The position numbers were made by a program, and so were the translations under genes. DNA of 64,000 nucleotides, taken from NCBI RefSeq assembly GCF_052324685.1, contig NC_135226.1:16455384-16519383 (forward strand). Direction: 5' to 3'. Each line of letters starts with the position of its first letter. Position 1 is the stretch's first letter. Under the pieces are notes generated by a model, which saw only the letters and a list, made by a program, of their open reading frames with translations, ran no database searches and had not been told where the DNA came from. Positions 1 to 9,201 of the stretch are shown piece by piece. The stretch comes from Brachyhypopomus gauderio. Its lineage: Eukaryota > Chordata > Actinopteri > Gymnotiformes > Hypopomidae.

Positions 1-76
1 TGTGCAGCACCTGGCTATAAGAGACTGCTCATAATTAACCTTTATTACCTGTTTTCCATTACAGATAATATCCTCA

Positions 77-1006
77 ATGGAGAATGCTTCCAGCATTTTA
101 ATGTTTACTCTAGTGCAATTAGATGAAACAATGGAAAACAGATATATGCTTTTGTCTTTGACTGCCTTGTGTTATCATTTTATTTTGCTGTGTAATATCA
201 CAATAATCGTTTGCATTGCCTCAGATAAGGGGCTTCATGAACCCATGTATATATTTTTATGTAACTTGTGTGTAAATGCGCTGTATGGCACTGCTGGCTT
301 CTATCCTAAATTCATGTATGACTTACTGTCCCAAATTCCATCAATTTCATATTCAGGATGTATGTTTCAAATATTTGTTATTTATTCATCTGTTTTATGT
401 GACTATTCAATTTTAACAGTTATGGCATATGACAGGTATGTGGCAATATGTAGGCCTCTGGAGTACTACTCAGAAATGACAAATATCAAAATTGTAAAAT
501 GTATTATTTTTTGCTGGCTTGCGCCATTGTCTTCCATGGGTATTCTAGTGTTGTTAACATCAAGACTCACTCTGTGTGGATCAAATATTGGCAAGCCATA
601 TTGTGAAAACTGGGCAGTGGTTAAACTGGCTTGTTACTCTACAACAGTCAATAATGTGATTGGATATGTAGTTATTATCATATATTTGGGGCATGCAGTA
701 TTGATCTTGGTTTCATATATTCAGTTGATTGAAAAATGCAGAAAATCAATAGAAGGTAGGTACAAATTTATGCAAACATGCATGCCACACCTGCTTGCAC
801 TGTTCAATATTACAGTTGCATTGTTGTTTGATGTGCTTTACAGCAGATATGGTTCAACATCTTTCCCTCAAAGTGTACGCAATTTTTTGGCCCTAGAATT
901 TCTTTTTATACCTCCAATTTTAAATCCCATTATATATGGACTAAAACTGACCAAAATCCGAAAGAAGTTAATTGGATTAATCTCCAGTAACAATGCTGTT
1001 GCATAA
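77..1006 (+). CDS. odorant receptor, subfamily 1 (309 aa, intact)
   Basis: Seven-transmembrane olfactory GPCR, expected in the ciliary membrane of olfactory sensory neurons, coupling odorant binding to a Golf-type G protein (family knowledge). Seen: N-glycosylation site NAS at residue 3, LHEPMY at 53-58 at the start of TM2, TM3 cysteine at 95, MAYDRYVAIC at 116-125, extracellular loop 2 cysteines at about 167, 176 and 186, KFMQTCMPHL at 230-239 leading TM6, and PPILNPIIYGL in TM7 at 279-289. Length is normal and the frame is open. The ATG lies 12 bases after a good 3' splice site (ttttccattacag), as in the paralogues at 2692 and 6818, so a non-coding leader exon probably lies upstream, outside the window. 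The ligand is unknown. Confidence 0.97.
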   Translation: MENASSILMFTLVQLDETMENRYMLLSLTALCYHFILLCNITIIVCIASDKGLHEPMYIFLCNLCVNALYGTAGFYPKFMYDLLSQIPSISYSGCMFQIFVIYSSVLCDYSILTVMAYDRYVAICRPLEYYSEMTNIKIVKCIIFCWLAPLSSMGILVLLTSRLTLCGSNIGKPYCENWAVVKLACYSTTVNNVIGYVVIIIYLGHAVLILVSYIQLIEKCRKSIEGRYKFMQTCMPHLLALFNITVALLFDVLYSRYGSTSFPQSVRNFLALEFLFIPPILNPIIYGLKLTKIRKKLIGLISSNNAVA

Positions 1007-1500
1007 CATGGACATACACCCATACCACCACCTCAGCACCGAATTCTTATATTTACAAATAGGCACATCATGATATTTTGGTGCTCTTGGGGGCCCACTG
1101 GTGGTGCGGGGACCTTATGCAGCCATGTAATTCGATACCTTGAGCTGGCTCTCTGGAAGTAGCTTGAGTGCTGTGTACTGTACTGTTCAAAAGACTTTGT
1201 AGTAGCACTTATTAACAGGTCTCTATTAAATTGTGAAGATACTCCATTTTTAAGGAATCTACAAAATAAAACATTTTAGAAAACAGATGTCATTGGTCAA
1301 GTAAAAATACCCCTGAAATTTGTACATTATTTTGGACACCATCCATACCATGCTCAGTTAATGTCGTCAGGCCTGTTTGAAACCTTTTTGTCTCCCGGCT
1401 CCACCTTTTAATGTCCTTCAATAACGTGTGTAACATAATGAAATGATATAGACTACGCAGGCGAGATGCATTTTCAGAAGAGTCAGACAGTTTCAAGAGA
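1007..1500. other. intergenic, nothing recognised
   Basis: Downstream flank of the first receptor. An aataaa-like signal occurs near 1265-1270. No coding similarity or repeat structure was recognised; small open frames here have no family features. Confidence 0.5.
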
Positions 1501-1502
1501 GG

Positions 1503-1733
1503 TGGACGATCGATTATTTATTTGTGGAGTTCAACGCGACCACAACTTGTCTGATATGCAAGGAGAAAGTTGCCGTGCTTAAAGAGTATAACCTTAGGCG
1601 TCAATATACAACCAAACATGGAGAGCAGTATGCTAGTTATGAAGGACAGGAGAGGGAGAGACGAGTCGCTCAGCTTCGAAAGACACAAGCACTAAACAAA
1701 CACAAAGCAACCACTGAGCAAACCCTGAACTAA
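1503..1733 (+). pseudogene. hAT transposase N-terminal fragment (GTF2IRD2/SPIN-DOC-like zinc finger type)
   Basis: A 69-residue open frame reads CLICKEKVAVLKEYNLRR followed by a YTTKH segment and a run ending in a charged helix. This is the C2H2/BED-like finger that starts Charlie-type hAT transposases and their domesticated relatives. Only this N-terminal piece is present, so it is a fragment, not a gene. The family assignment is by motif only. Confidence 0.55.
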
Positions 1734-2136
1734 ATGTATTTGAATTACTGTATGTGTACATTGTTTTTATATATTAAAATAAATATTTTATATATAAAAA
1801 TAAAAGATTTTTCCTTTTCTCACTGCTGTTTGTCACAATCATTTAATTTGGCCCCTCATCAAAAAAACACAGCCTGGTTAGTTGCCCCCAGGTACTTTGA
1901 GTTTGAGACCATGAGAATCACCTTTGGGAAAAAATATTGTTATACATTATCTTTTGCCTCACAAAAGAAAAACTGCCTGTTACAGAGTTAAAAAAATTTC
2001 TTGGCCACATTTTTTCTTGAAACACAGTTTGAAAACAACAACAAACAACAACTGGCAAATAAAGAGTTTGTTGGCTCTTTTAGCTCAGGGGACTCTCGAG
2101 GAACTTGAGGACAGTCTCTTTAGAACAACACCAACG

Positions 2137-2145
2137 TATATAAAT
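2137..2145 (+). promoter_or_regulatory. TATA box of the OR at 2692 (candidate)
   Basis: The string tatataaat sits in a block (ccaacgtatataaat) that is repeated almost exactly before the paralogous receptor (ccaaagtatataaat at 6192-6200), although nearby bases differ. About 550 bp separate it from the ATG, leaving room for a leader exon and an intron that ends at the 3' splice site near 2682. Conservation between duplicates is the only support. Confidence 0.45.
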
Positions 2146-2691
2146 ATCCTCCCGTTAGAAGGACATGCAGTTGAATGGACAAGATTGTACAAATTATTAA
2201 TGTATATTTAAAGGCTTTATTTTGACAACATTTTATGTCACTGAATACTAAAGCATTGTTTAAATATGCAGATGACTTTTGTTCCACCTGATCTAAAATC
2301 AGGAATAAACATTAAATTAGACTGCTAGTGTTATTTCTTGAATTCAGAGTGTTTCTGTTTCATTTAGTGCTTTACACATTGAAGTGCAGGAACTAAAATT
2401 AAAGTTTAAGTAGTTTTTTTAAATTATAAATACTTGAAATGCCTGTCCTGAATAGCATTATCATAATCTGCAAGTTCCACTTGAGAGATATATAATCTGA
2501 AATCATTTATACTACTTTAATAGGTGAAGTGTAATACATAAAGGTGACCTTAATTTCGTAATATATAAACATTAATCTGTGACTATAGATAAAATTCAAA
2601 TAATTCTGATTTCTAAAGCAAGCAAATTAATAAAATGTTATACTTTAATCCAACTAATAATCCTATTTACTTCCATTCCAGATTTTTCCAA

Positions 2692-3624
2692 ATGGCGAAT
2701 GTTTCCAGTGTCTTAGAGTTCACACTCTCTGGATTAAATGAAACAACTGAAAACAGATACTTTATTTTTGCTTGGACAGCCCTGTGGTATTATCTAACCT
2801 TAATGTGTAACATCACTGTAATTTTTGTTATTGCTTCAGATAAAAGCCTTCATGAGCCTATGTATATATTCTTGTGCAACTTATGCATAAATGCACTTTA
2901 TGGAACTGCTGGCTTCTACCCAAAGTTCTTGTATGACTTACTCTCCACGATTCACGTGATTTCATATGCAGGATGTATGATTCAAATATTTGTTATTTAT
3001 TCCTCTGCTTTGTGTGATGTCTCAACTTTAGCCATTATGGCATATGACCGGTATGTGGCAATATGTAGACCCCTAGAGTACCACTCAGAAATGACAAGTT
3101 CAACAGTTCTAAAATGTGTACTGTTTTGCTGGCTTGCACCTTTGTGTTGTATGGCTCTTGTAGTCTTTTTAACATCAAGACTAGACTTGTGTGGCTCAAG
3201 TATTGAAAAGTTATATTGTGAAACTTGGGCAGTTGCTAAATTGGCCTGTTACTCTACAACTGTGAATAATATTGTTGGGCAAACAATAATAATTATTTAT
3301 TTTGGACATGCAGTGTTGATTGTTGGCTCATATATTAAATTAATTGGAACATGCAGAAATTCAAAAGAGAGCAGACATAGATTCATGCAGACATGTATGC
3401 CACACCTGGTTGCACTGTGCAATATTACTATTGCACTGTTGTTTGATGTGTTTTATAGTAGATATGGTTCAATCTCTATGCCACAAAGTCTGAGAAATTT
3501 CTTGGCATTGGATTTCCTATTCATACCTCCCATTTTAAACCCTTTAATTTATGGATTCCAGCTTACTAAAATTCGAAAAAGAATCACAAGACTGTATTTT
3601 AGAAATAATGTAGGCATATCCTAA
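2692..3624 (+). CDS. odorant receptor, subfamily 1 (310 aa, intact)
   Basis: Olfactory GPCR with LHEPMY at 53-58, MAYDRYVAIC at 116-125, RFMQTCMPHL at the TM6 start and PPILNPLIYGF in TM7. An upstream in-frame ATG at 2635 would add 19 residues. I prefer 2692 because the paralogue at 6818 starts here (MANVSS, with an NVS glycosylation site at residue 3) and because the upstream part spans a 3' splice site (cttccattccag) ending at 2681. It differs from the 6818 receptor at only about 16 of 310 residues, so the pair is a recent duplication. Same strand as all other receptors in the window. Confidence 0.97.
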   Translation: MANVSSVLEFTLSGLNETTENRYFIFAWTALWYYLTLMCNITVIFVIASDKSLHEPMYIFLCNLCINALYGTAGFYPKFLYDLLSTIHVISYAGCMIQIFVIYSSALCDVSTLAIMAYDRYVAICRPLEYHSEMTSSTVLKCVLFCWLAPLCCMALVVFLTSRLDLCGSSIEKLYCETWAVAKLACYSTTVNNIVGQTIIIIYFGHAVLIVGSYIKLIGTCRNSKESRHRFMQTCMPHLVALCNITIALLFDVFYSRYGSISMPQSLRNFLALDFLFIPPILNPLIYGFQLTKIRKRITRLYFRNNVGIS

Positions 3625-3840
3625 ACTGTCATTAAATATATAATGCAGAAGAGTTTTCCAATAAATCCATTTATTGACAGCATTTTTAAATACATTAAAT
3701 TAATTTGCTAAATGGCCATAAGCTTCAAACTGAAAAAGTATTTAGTGTTTCAGCTTAACAGTGACACACATAAGTGGAGTCAAATGCAGGTTTGCAAGCA
3801 AAATAAAATATTTCTATTTTTATGATTTCTTCTTTTCATG

Positions 3841-4003
3841 TACTATGACTGAAGGGCCCTTGAGCAAGGCACTTAACCCCAAGTGCTCCCCTGGCACTGG
3901 GCTAGGTTACCACAGCCCCCTAGTGATCACTAGTGTGCACTTTGTAAGTTGCTTTGGATTAGAGTGTCTGCTAAATGCCCTAAATATAAAATGTAAATGT
4001 CCC
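3841..4003 (+). repeat. SINE 3' region (tRNA-SINE with L2-like tail)
   Basis: Contains cccttgagcaaggcacttaa, cttaaccccaagtgctccc and gtgtctgctaaatgccctaa followed by taaatgtaaatgt. These are hallmarks of the shared 3' region and tail of many teleost SINEs that borrow an L2-type LINE for retrotransposition. No A/B-box head was identified, so it is probably 5'-truncated. Confidence 0.6.
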
Positions 4004-4124
4004 ACCATTTGTTATAAACAGGTTTCTGTCACTGTGCCTTCAAGAAAGATACAAGATAAATAGAGGCGGTATTCTATTGTCCATAATTTTTCAGTGCTGA
4101 AAAATACCTGATAATTGAATATTA

Positions 4125-4430
4125 GTAAGTAAGTAATTTTTTTATATAGCACATTTAAAACCAAAGTGCTATAGAGATTACATGTTAATACTGTGTACAC
4201 TTCATTCAGTACATAAAACATAACATGCACAAAAAAGACATTAAAAACATTAAAGAGAAAAATAATCATCATCTAAAGTGCTCCAATTGTCTAGCTAGTG
4301 CTGAATGCAAGTTTATAAAAGTGTGTTTTTAATCTTATGTGAAAAATGTTGGCAAGTCTGATGTGCATAGGGAGATCATTCCAGAGTTTGGGAGCAGCCC
4401 AAAGTAGACACTCTGTACTAACACCGATTG
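4125..4430 (-). repeat. L2-like LINE, 3' end fragment
   Basis: The minus strand from about 4417 reads LWAAPKLWNDLP and continues to a stop at about 4274-4276. That is the usual C-terminus of L2/CR1-group ORF2 (xKLWNSLP). It is followed by an AT-rich 3' UTR containing the typical tail phrase about a gene-size-independent agtgctatataaa motif and short taag repeats near 4125. Only the last few hundred bases of the element are present. Confidence 0.6.
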
Positions 4431-4539
4431 GTTTCGATGTGGCAGAGCGACAAACCACCTTTATTTTCATAGTACATCACATCAGGATTTGTGGTGTCAC
4501 TGGATATTAGAACTTTAAGCATTTGCTTTCAAACCATAA

Positions 4540-5860
4540 ATTATTATAGATTCACTTGCACATAATGTTTTAAGGAACTTGGCAGAGATGTTCCAGACAT
4601 CTTGAACTAACCACAGATCTTATGTGGATATAACCACAAATCCTTCTATGTCTTCATGTAATCCCAGACAGACTCAATGATGTTGAAATCTCTGCTCTAT
4701 GGTTGCCATATCATCACTCCTTGTTGTTTTTTAAGCTGAAGATAGTTCTGACACTGGTAATAGGTTTTGGATCATCCTGCTGCAGAATAAATTTGAAGTC
4801 AATCAGATGCCTTCCTTAATGGTTTTGCTTTGTGGCTAAATATCTGCCTGTATTTCTCAGCATTGAGGACACCATTAATCCAGACCAAATCTCTAACTCC
4901 ATTTGCTGAAACGCAGCCCAATATTTGCAACGAACATCCACCATGTTTCACTGCAGGCAAACATTATTGTACCACTCTACAGCTCTTGGGCTAAATTTCA
5001 GTTTCAGCCAAATATTTCAAATTTTGATTCATCATTCCAGAGCACCTGATGCCATTTTTTTGCACCCAGTTCCAACGTTTCTTATATAATTGTGTCACAT
5101 GGCCTTGTTTAAAAATTGAAGATATGGCTTTTTGGTTGCAATTCTTCCATGAAGAGAATTTCTGGCCAGACATTTCCAAACTGTAGATGAGTGTACCTGG
5201 GTCCTACTGGTCTCTGCCAGTTCTGAGCTGATGGCAAAGCAGGACATCTTTTTTATTTGAAGGGAGTTGAGCATGAGTTACGTTTCATTAGCTGACCACT
5301 ACATTTATGGTCCTCAATGTCACCCATGTCTTTCGGACTTTTCAGATGAGCTTGTACAGTGGATCTTACAACCCCAGTCTTCTTTGAAGTCTTTGCCTGG
5401 GAGAGACCTTGCTGATGCAGTTTAACTACCTCGTGTCTTGTTGCTATGCGCAGTGTTGGTAGGGTATATGACCTGTGATATGAAAATATATTCCACATGC
5501 TTACCTTTTTAGCACAGTTTTGCTGTTCCTTGCCCAGTTTTAAGACTCCTACACAGTTGTTTCTCTTTTGGTTATTGACTGTGTTTCAATCTACACATGA
5601 CAGTAATGATCATTATCACCTGTTTAGTGTAATTAGTTAATCACACCCCTGACTATAATCCTATGGAATCACTACCTAAGTTTACCTAGAAGAATTGATG
5701 TTGATTTGTAGATAAAGGATGGTCACACCAAATGCGAATTTTATTTAGATTTCTCTTTTGTTAATTCACTTTGTTTTTTTGTTAATTGACAACATTTTAT
5801 TGAAAAAATTGACAAAACCATTAACTCTTTAGTTTAGTCCTCAAATTAACCAGTTTATGC
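4540..5860 (-). pseudogene. Tc1-like DNA transposon, decayed
   Basis: Minus-strand reading gives two pieces of a Tc1 transposase. One has a helix-turn-helix segment (EVVKLHQQGLSQAKTSKKTG, about 5370-5440). The other has a WNWVQKNG block followed by CSGMMNQNLKY, corresponding to the WSDESKF catalytic region, at about 5000-5075. The right end (ggtcacaccaaatgcgaat and the following tttgttaattcac) resembles fish Tc1 ends. Several frame changes and stops separate the pieces, so it is long dead. Ends are approximate. Confidence 0.65.
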
Positions 5861-5869
5861 CCCACAGTG

Positions 5870-6190
5870 TGAGTCTGCCATATGGAAATTGGTTAAAATA
5901 GCTTTATTATAGAATCTCAGGGACATCCAGGCACTAGGTGTCAGTATAATGACTTTCATAATGTAAAGAAGAATAATTGGAAAAACACTAATTGTTTCTT
6001 TAATACATTATCATTAGATTTTTTTTTATTTATTACCTATTGTAATAGGTTTTCGTGAACTATCTGGATTCTTGAAACAGAATTTGCAAACCACACTTGG
6101 CAAATATTAAACAATTAGAATTTCATCTTTTTGTGTATTCTTTGTTTTTAACTGGGGGCAGTCTCAAGTGAACTTTAGAAGAGCACCAAA
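5870..6190. other. intergenic, upstream flank of a duplicated OR
   Basis: AT-rich sequence whose right part (from about 6060) aligns by eye with about 1990-2140 upstream of the receptor at 2692. No gene seen. Confidence 0.5.
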
Positions 6191-6191
6191 G

Positions 6192-6200
6192 TATATAAAT
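6192..6200 (+). promoter_or_regulatory. TATA box of the OR at 6818 (candidate)
   Basis: Same tatataaat within caccaaagtatataaatgtcc as the block at 2137. It lies 626 bp before the ATG, compared with 555 bp in the paralogue. The leader intron would end at ttccattctag (6805). Confidence 0.45.
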
Positions 6201-6817
6201 GTCCTGATCCAACCATCCCCTCTTTATACAAGGACATGCATTTGAAGGTACAAGTCTGTGCAATGTATTAATGTATATTTAACAGGGCAGTTCATACTTT
6301 ATTTTGAAAAATGTCACTGAATACTAAATCAACATTATTGTTGTCAGATTAGTCACTGTTTAAATTTGCTGATTGTTGTTTTCCTGAAATCTGAAAACCT
6401 GAAATCAGGTATAAACAGAATAAATATAAACAGACTGTTGTTTCTTGAATTCAGAGCTCTCTCTGTGAACAAGTGTCTCTTACTGCTTAATTCAGTGCAG
6501 GAACTAAAACTAAAGTCTAAGCAGTTTTAAAAAATAAAAGTACTTGAAATGCCTTTACAGGATAGCATTATTATCATATGCCAGTTCCACTGGAGAGATC
6601 TATGTTCTGCAATCATTTAAACTACTAAAAGGGCAAGTAGCCTAATTTATAAATGTGAGATTTATTTCTGAATGTACACACATTAATCTTTGTGACTATA
6701 TTTCTGAGTAGCTATAATTCAGTGCCAAAAGTTTCAGATTTCTAAAGGAAGAAAGCAAAGTAATAACAAGTTACTCTTAAATAATCCTACTTATTTCCAT
6801 TCTAGATTCTGCCCAAA

Positions 6818-7750
6818 ATGGCAAATGTTTCCAGTGTCTTAGAGTTCACACTCTCTGGATTAAATGAAACCACTGAAAACAGATACTTTATTTTTGCTTG
6901 GACAGCCCTGTGGTATTATCTAACCTTAATGTGTAACATCACTGTAATTTTTGTTATTGCTTCAGATAAAAGCTTTCATGAACCTATGTATATATTTTTG
7001 TGCAACTTATGCATAAATGCACTTTATGGAACTGCTGGCTTCTACCCAAAGTTCTTGTATGACTTAGTCTCCACGTTTCACGTGATTTCATATGCAGGAT
7101 GTATGATTCAAATATTTGTAATTTATTCCTCTGCTTTGTGTGACTTCTCAACTTTAACAGTTATGGCATATGACCGATATGTGGCAATATGTAAACCACT
7201 AGAGTACCACTCAGAAATGACAAATCCAACAGTTCTAAAATGTGTCCTGTTTTGCTGGCTTGCACCTTTATGTTGTGTGGCTCTTGTAGTCTTTTTAACA
7301 TCAAGACTAGACTTGTGTGGCTCAAGTATTGAAAAGTTATATTGTGAAACTTGGGCAGTTGCTAAATTGGCCTGTTACTCTACAACTGTGAATAATGTTG
7401 TTGGGCAAACAATAATTATTATTTATTTTGGACATGCAGTGGTGATTGTTGGCTCATATATTAAATTAATTGGAACATGCAGAAATTCAAAAGAGAGCAG
7501 ACATAGATTCATGCAGACATGTATGCCACACCTGGTTGCACTGTGCAATATTACTATTGCACTGTTGTTTGATGTGTTTTATAGTAGATATGGTTCAATC
7601 TCTATGCCACAAAGTCTGAAAAATTTCTTGGCATTGGATTTCCTATTCATACCTCCCATTTTAAACCCTCTAATTTATGGATTCCAGCTGACTAAAGTTC
7701 GGGAAAGAATCACAAGGTTGTATTTCAGAAACAATGTAGGCGTATCCTAA
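6818..7750 (+). CDS. odorant receptor, subfamily 1 (310 aa, intact)
   Basis: Olfactory GPCR, near-duplicate of the gene at 2692. Seen: NVS glycosylation site at residue 3, FHEPMY (L to F in the usual LHEPMY) at 53-58, MAYDRYVAIC at 116-125, extracellular-loop cysteines, RFMQTCMPHL and PPILNPLIYGF. The ATG is 13 bases after a 3' splice site, as in its two neighbours. Differences from 2692 include the TM2-TM3 segment (DLVSTFH for DLLSTIH), DFSTLTVM for DVSTLAIM, and the cytoplasmic tail (VRER for IRKR). The frame is complete, so it is presumed functional; the ligand is unknown. Confidence 0.97.
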   Translation: MANVSSVLEFTLSGLNETTENRYFIFAWTALWYYLTLMCNITVIFVIASDKSFHEPMYIFLCNLCINALYGTAGFYPKFLYDLVSTFHVISYAGCMIQIFVIYSSALCDFSTLTVMAYDRYVAICKPLEYHSEMTNPTVLKCVLFCWLAPLCCVALVVFLTSRLDLCGSSIEKLYCETWAVAKLACYSTTVNNVVGQTIIIIYFGHAVVIVGSYIKLIGTCRNSKESRHRFMQTCMPHLVALCNITIALLFDVFYSRYGSISMPQSLKNFLALDFLFIPPILNPLIYGFQLTKVRERITRLYFRNNVGVS

Positions 7751-8380
7751 ACTGTAAACATTTATCATGTAGACGTTTTGCAATAAATCCTTTTATTGTC
7801 ATGTCTAGAGATTTTTTAAAGAAGTCCAAAATAGTAAGGTAAAGGGCCATATGCTTTATTTAGTCAGAAAAAGTTATTCCTCTTAAAATGGTTACATGTA
7901 CATTCAGAGTCAGCAATAACTCATCTTGGTGCATTTACGATGTATACAAGATAAATGTGATGAATATTGGCTGCCCTCCACACCCAATTTCCATCACACT
8001 AGAAAATATGTTGCATGGAACAGCATTTTTCAGCTCTGACCTGCCACACTTGTGTTAGTTCAGCATGGACTGCACATTCACATTCAACCGTGAAGTGCTC
8101 AATAGTAGTGAGAGGAGAGACCTCAACTATCTCCAGCACTACTGGACCTTCTGAGGGGAACATGTGAAAGGTCGTCTGCCAAAATATTTTGGCTACATGG
8201 GCAGGACCGCACATCTTACATCACCACACACAATGGCTACCTATATGAAATGCATGGTCAGTGTGGCATTGTTGATTGACTAAATAACATATATTGGTTT
8301 AAAATTACTTAATGTTAGACTGTTTTTCTAATAAACAAACATAGCAAGGAGATTAATGTACAAGGGGAACTATGGTCTAG
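7751..8380. other. intergenic, nothing recognised
   Basis: Downstream flank of the third receptor with an aataaa-like signal near 7780. No open frame here has a recognisable domain. Confidence 0.5.
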
Positions 8381-8382
8381 AC

Positions 8383-8721
8383 CAGGGCTATTCAACTACG
8401 GGGGCCAGATCTGGCAGAGAGCTCTGACCTGTGGGCCAGACAATTTTCCGACCTATACCAATACTGTCATAGAAGTGTCATGAACTTAATTTGTTGGGGG
8501 GGGGGCATGGTGAACTTAATTTGTTGGGGGGGGGGGGGGGGGGGTGCCGAATGTAATTTGTTGACATGGGGGTGGGGTGGGGGGTGGTGAACGTAATTTG
8601 TTGAGGGGGGTGGGGGTGGGCGGCGAACGTAACACTCGTGACCAGGGCCGGCCCTTCCATTAGGCGACATAGGCAAATGCTAGGGGCGCCAGCTGTCCAG
8701 GGGGGCGCTCGCGTGCATGCA

Positions 8722-8756
<35 letters not shown>

Positions 8757-9196
8757 GAACAATTAATAAATGTGAAAACAAGCAAAGTCCACATAATCAT
8801 AATTTCATTGTTTAATAATATTAGTCAAATTAATAATTCTTATAATAACAACACACGACACCTATCACCCGCGCGCCAACCCGCCCTCCCCCGCACGCTC
8901 TGCACACCTCGTTACTGTTTCTCTGTACACCGGAGAGTGAGTGACATCTCCCTGTAAAGACCTCAAAAAGGCAGAAAAACAGGTAATATAATGGTAATAT
9001 GTGGTGAATTAACACTATACCATTGGCGAATCATCAGGGACTTCAACGCCTTCTCTGAAGGTTAATTGATCTTAAAAAGGATGCTTTATCTATTATATGT
9101 AATATATGTTAATAACGCTTCACTAATAATTTGTATTTTTCCTATAAATTGGCTTTCAAATCCACTTTTCGTACTTGTGCTGGAAAAAAACCTCAG
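8383..9196 (+). mobile_element. hAT-derived repeat debris
   Basis: Two hAT-like end sequences are visible: cagggctattcaacta at about 8383 and cagggccggcccttcc at about 8643. Both are typical fish hAT termini. Between them lies a G-rich minisatellite of gaacttaatttgttggggg units (about 8480-8630), and after the second start comes a long T run (about 8721-8749). Matching right ends were not found. The second fragment is interrupted at 9202 by the LTR element. Limits are approximate. Confidence 0.4.
8480..8635. repeat. G-rich minisatellite
   Basis: About four diverged copies of a gaacttaatttgttg core, each followed by a run of G or GGTGG. The longest G run exceeds 15 bases. Such strands can form G-quadruplexes. 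The open frames across it are proline-rich artefacts. Confidence 0.7.
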
Positions 9197-9201
9197 CAGT
9201 G

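Noticed and set aside
8467-8676. Proline-rich frames
   Set aside because: They come from the G-rich minisatellite.
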